A stretch of 64,000 bases of DNA from contig JAFHKR010000039.1 in assembly GCA_017052515.1 (NCBI GenBank), positions 868,001 through 932,000 on the forward strand, read 5' to 3'. Below are positions 63,134 to 64,000 of the stretch, one piece after another. The DNA is from Fictibacillus nanhaiensis. Its GTDB lineage: Bacteria; Bacillota; Bacilli; Bacillales; Fictibacillaceae. The notes beneath the pieces are model-generated. The model made no database searches, had not been told where the DNA came from, and worked only from the letters and a program-made list of their open reading frames with translations. The translations under genes and the position numbers were made by a program. Within the stretch, counting starts at the first letter, position 1, and every line of letters begins with the position of its first letter.

Positions 63134-64000
63134 ATGATTATATGCACTGTTCATCAAGTTAAGAAAATGTATGGCGGAAACGAGATTCTAAAAAACATAT
63201 CTTTTGAAATTCACGATCAAGACCGAGTAGGTATAGTCGGACAAAATGGTTCAGGGAAAACGACTCTGTTTAAGCTGCTAAGCGGGGTTGACCATCCGGA
63301 CTCAGGTTCTATAGCCATCAGGAAGGATGCAGAGATCGGATATTTGGAACAACTTCCTGAGCATTCAGAGAATATGAGTGTATATGACGTAGTTTCTGCA
63401 ACGTTTCAAGAAATCAAAGATATTGAAAGTGAAATTCAGAAGGTTAATACATTGTTAAGTGATCCACAGCAATCGCAACGATTAGAGAAAAATTTAAATC
63501 GGCTTTACAGGTTGCAAGAAGAATTTGAAGAGCTTGACGGTTATTCCATCGAGTCAAAGATAAATGGCGTTTTAGGTGGTTTAGGACTTACTCAACTATC
63601 TCATCAACGATTTATACAACTCAGTGGAGGGGAACAAACGAAGGTCGGTCTAGCTTGTTTATTACTAAAAGAACCTGAGCTACTACTTCTAGACGAACCT
63701 ACCAATCACCTTGACATTGAAACGATGAATTGGCTAGAAAGCTATCTTCAAAAATATAAAGGTTCTGTTATTATTATTAGCCATGATCGTTATTTTTTAG
63801 ATAAAGTGACGTCAAAGACTATTGATATAGAAGATGGTGAATGCACCTTTTATCATCAAAGTTATTCAGGTTTTCTAAAAGAAAAAGAAAATAACCTATT
63901 ATTAGAATTTGAGAAGTATGAAGAACAGCAAAAGAAGATAAAAAAGATTAAAGAATCAATCAAACAACTAAGAGACTGGGGTGCTCGTTCAGGAAATGAA
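63134..64000 (+). CDS. ABC-F family ribosomal protection-type protein (VmlR/Vga/Lsa-like), cut by window end
   Basis: The first 289 codons of an ABC-F ATPase. NBD1 has Walker A GQNGSGKTT (about 38-46), signature LSGGEQTKVG and Walker B LLLLDEPTNHLD, followed by VIIISHDRYFLDKVTSKTIDIEDG. No membrane segments are seen. The linker between NBDs begins near the window end (KKIKKIKESIKQLRDWGARSGNE). The short NBD1 and the linker wording resemble resistance ABC-F proteins such as VmlR and Vga, which release lincosamides, streptogramins A and pleuromutilins from the ribosome. The start follows AAAAGGAG. The leader upstream fits drug-induced attenuation. Confidence 0.85.
   Translation, partial: MIICTVHQVKKMYGGNEILKNISFEIHDQDRVGIVGQNGSGKTTLFKLLSGVDHPDSGSIAIRKDAEIGYLEQLPEHSENMSVYDVVSATFQEIKDIESEIQKVNTLLSDPQQSQRLEKNLNRLYRLQEEFEELDGYSIESKINGVLGGLGLTQLSHQRFIQLSGGEQTKVGLACLLLKEPELLLLDEPTNHLDIETMNWLESYLQKYKGSVIIISHDRYFLDKVTSKTIDIEDGECTFYHQSYSGFLKEKENNLLLEFEKYEEQQKKIKKIKESIKQLRDWGARSGNE

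Noticed and set aside
1..64000. Prophage, insertion sequence or genomic island
   Set aside because: No integrase, transposase, phage structural gene, attachment repeat or abrupt change in base composition was seen; gene content is conserved Bacillaceae core.

Overview
The window is about 64 kb of core chromosome from a low-GC, endospore-forming Firmicute of the Bacillaceae (Bacillus sensu lato; possibly Fictibacillus-like, but the genus cannot be fixed from sequence reading alone). The evidence is the set of Bacillus-type genes (ypcP, ypdQ/ypeP-like RNase H genes, ypgQ, yppC/yppG, kapB, brxA, cvfB, the yodTSRQ cluster), strong AGGAGG-type ribosome sites, many TTG and GTG starts, T-box leaders, a sporulation phosphorelay gene and spore-protein-like small genes. 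No prophage, insertion sequence or CRISPR array was seen.

Layout. 1-4310: end of a yod-type catabolic operon (aminotransferase, CoA-transferase A and B, M20 deacylase, second class-III aminotransferase). 4400-7370: two tandem paralogous membrane-anchored proteins of unknown function. 7370-12120: small zinc-ribbon protein, gamma-SASP-like gene, a 6S RNA gene, ypcP exonuclease, an EamA transporter, two divergent RNase H genes, a DUF6123-like gene and an HD hydrolase. 12126-12273: an intergenic inverted-repeat element, with three decayed relatives elsewhere. 12415-15800: 2Fe-2S ferredoxin, formate-THF ligase, YycC-like protein, CvfB. 15880-23821: amino-acid permease, ActP/DUF485 symporter, MgtC, two NAD-binding oxidoreductases, bacilliredoxin, YjcZ-like protein, PlsY. 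23913-31610: MMPL transporter, methyltransferase, threonine aldolase, amidase, a frameshifted DUF6081-like gene and small proteins. 31690-36520: tRNA-Arg(UCG), TrhO, KapB pair, NadE, D-amino acid transaminase, DUF502 protein. 36600-45445: DUF2515/YppG pair, two SGNH hydrolases around ProC, EamA, MsrAB, MATE. 45447-52759: T-box-controlled argS, rarD, odhAB. 52760-55619: a 21-bp-period repeat, a NERD protein, quinone reductase, DUF6501. 55677-62044: DAHP synthase/chorismate mutase on the minus strand and a T-box-controlled aroC-aroB-tyrA-aroA operon. 62087-64000: CBS/ACT protein and an ABC-F ribosome-protection-type gene behind a leader peptide and terminator, cut by the window end.

Regulation visible in the sequence is mostly RNA-based: 6S RNA, two T-box leaders (arginine, and probably tyrosine) and an attenuator ahead of the ABC-F gene. 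Intrinsic hairpins close most transcription units, and several overlap the last codons of the genes they end.

The best leads beyond routine annotation are the ABC-F leader, the regular 21-bp repeat, the tandem unknown membrane proteins, the decaying inverted-repeat family, and a palindrome over the -35 box of the actP-type operon. All functional statements rest on recognising families by eye; no database search was run.
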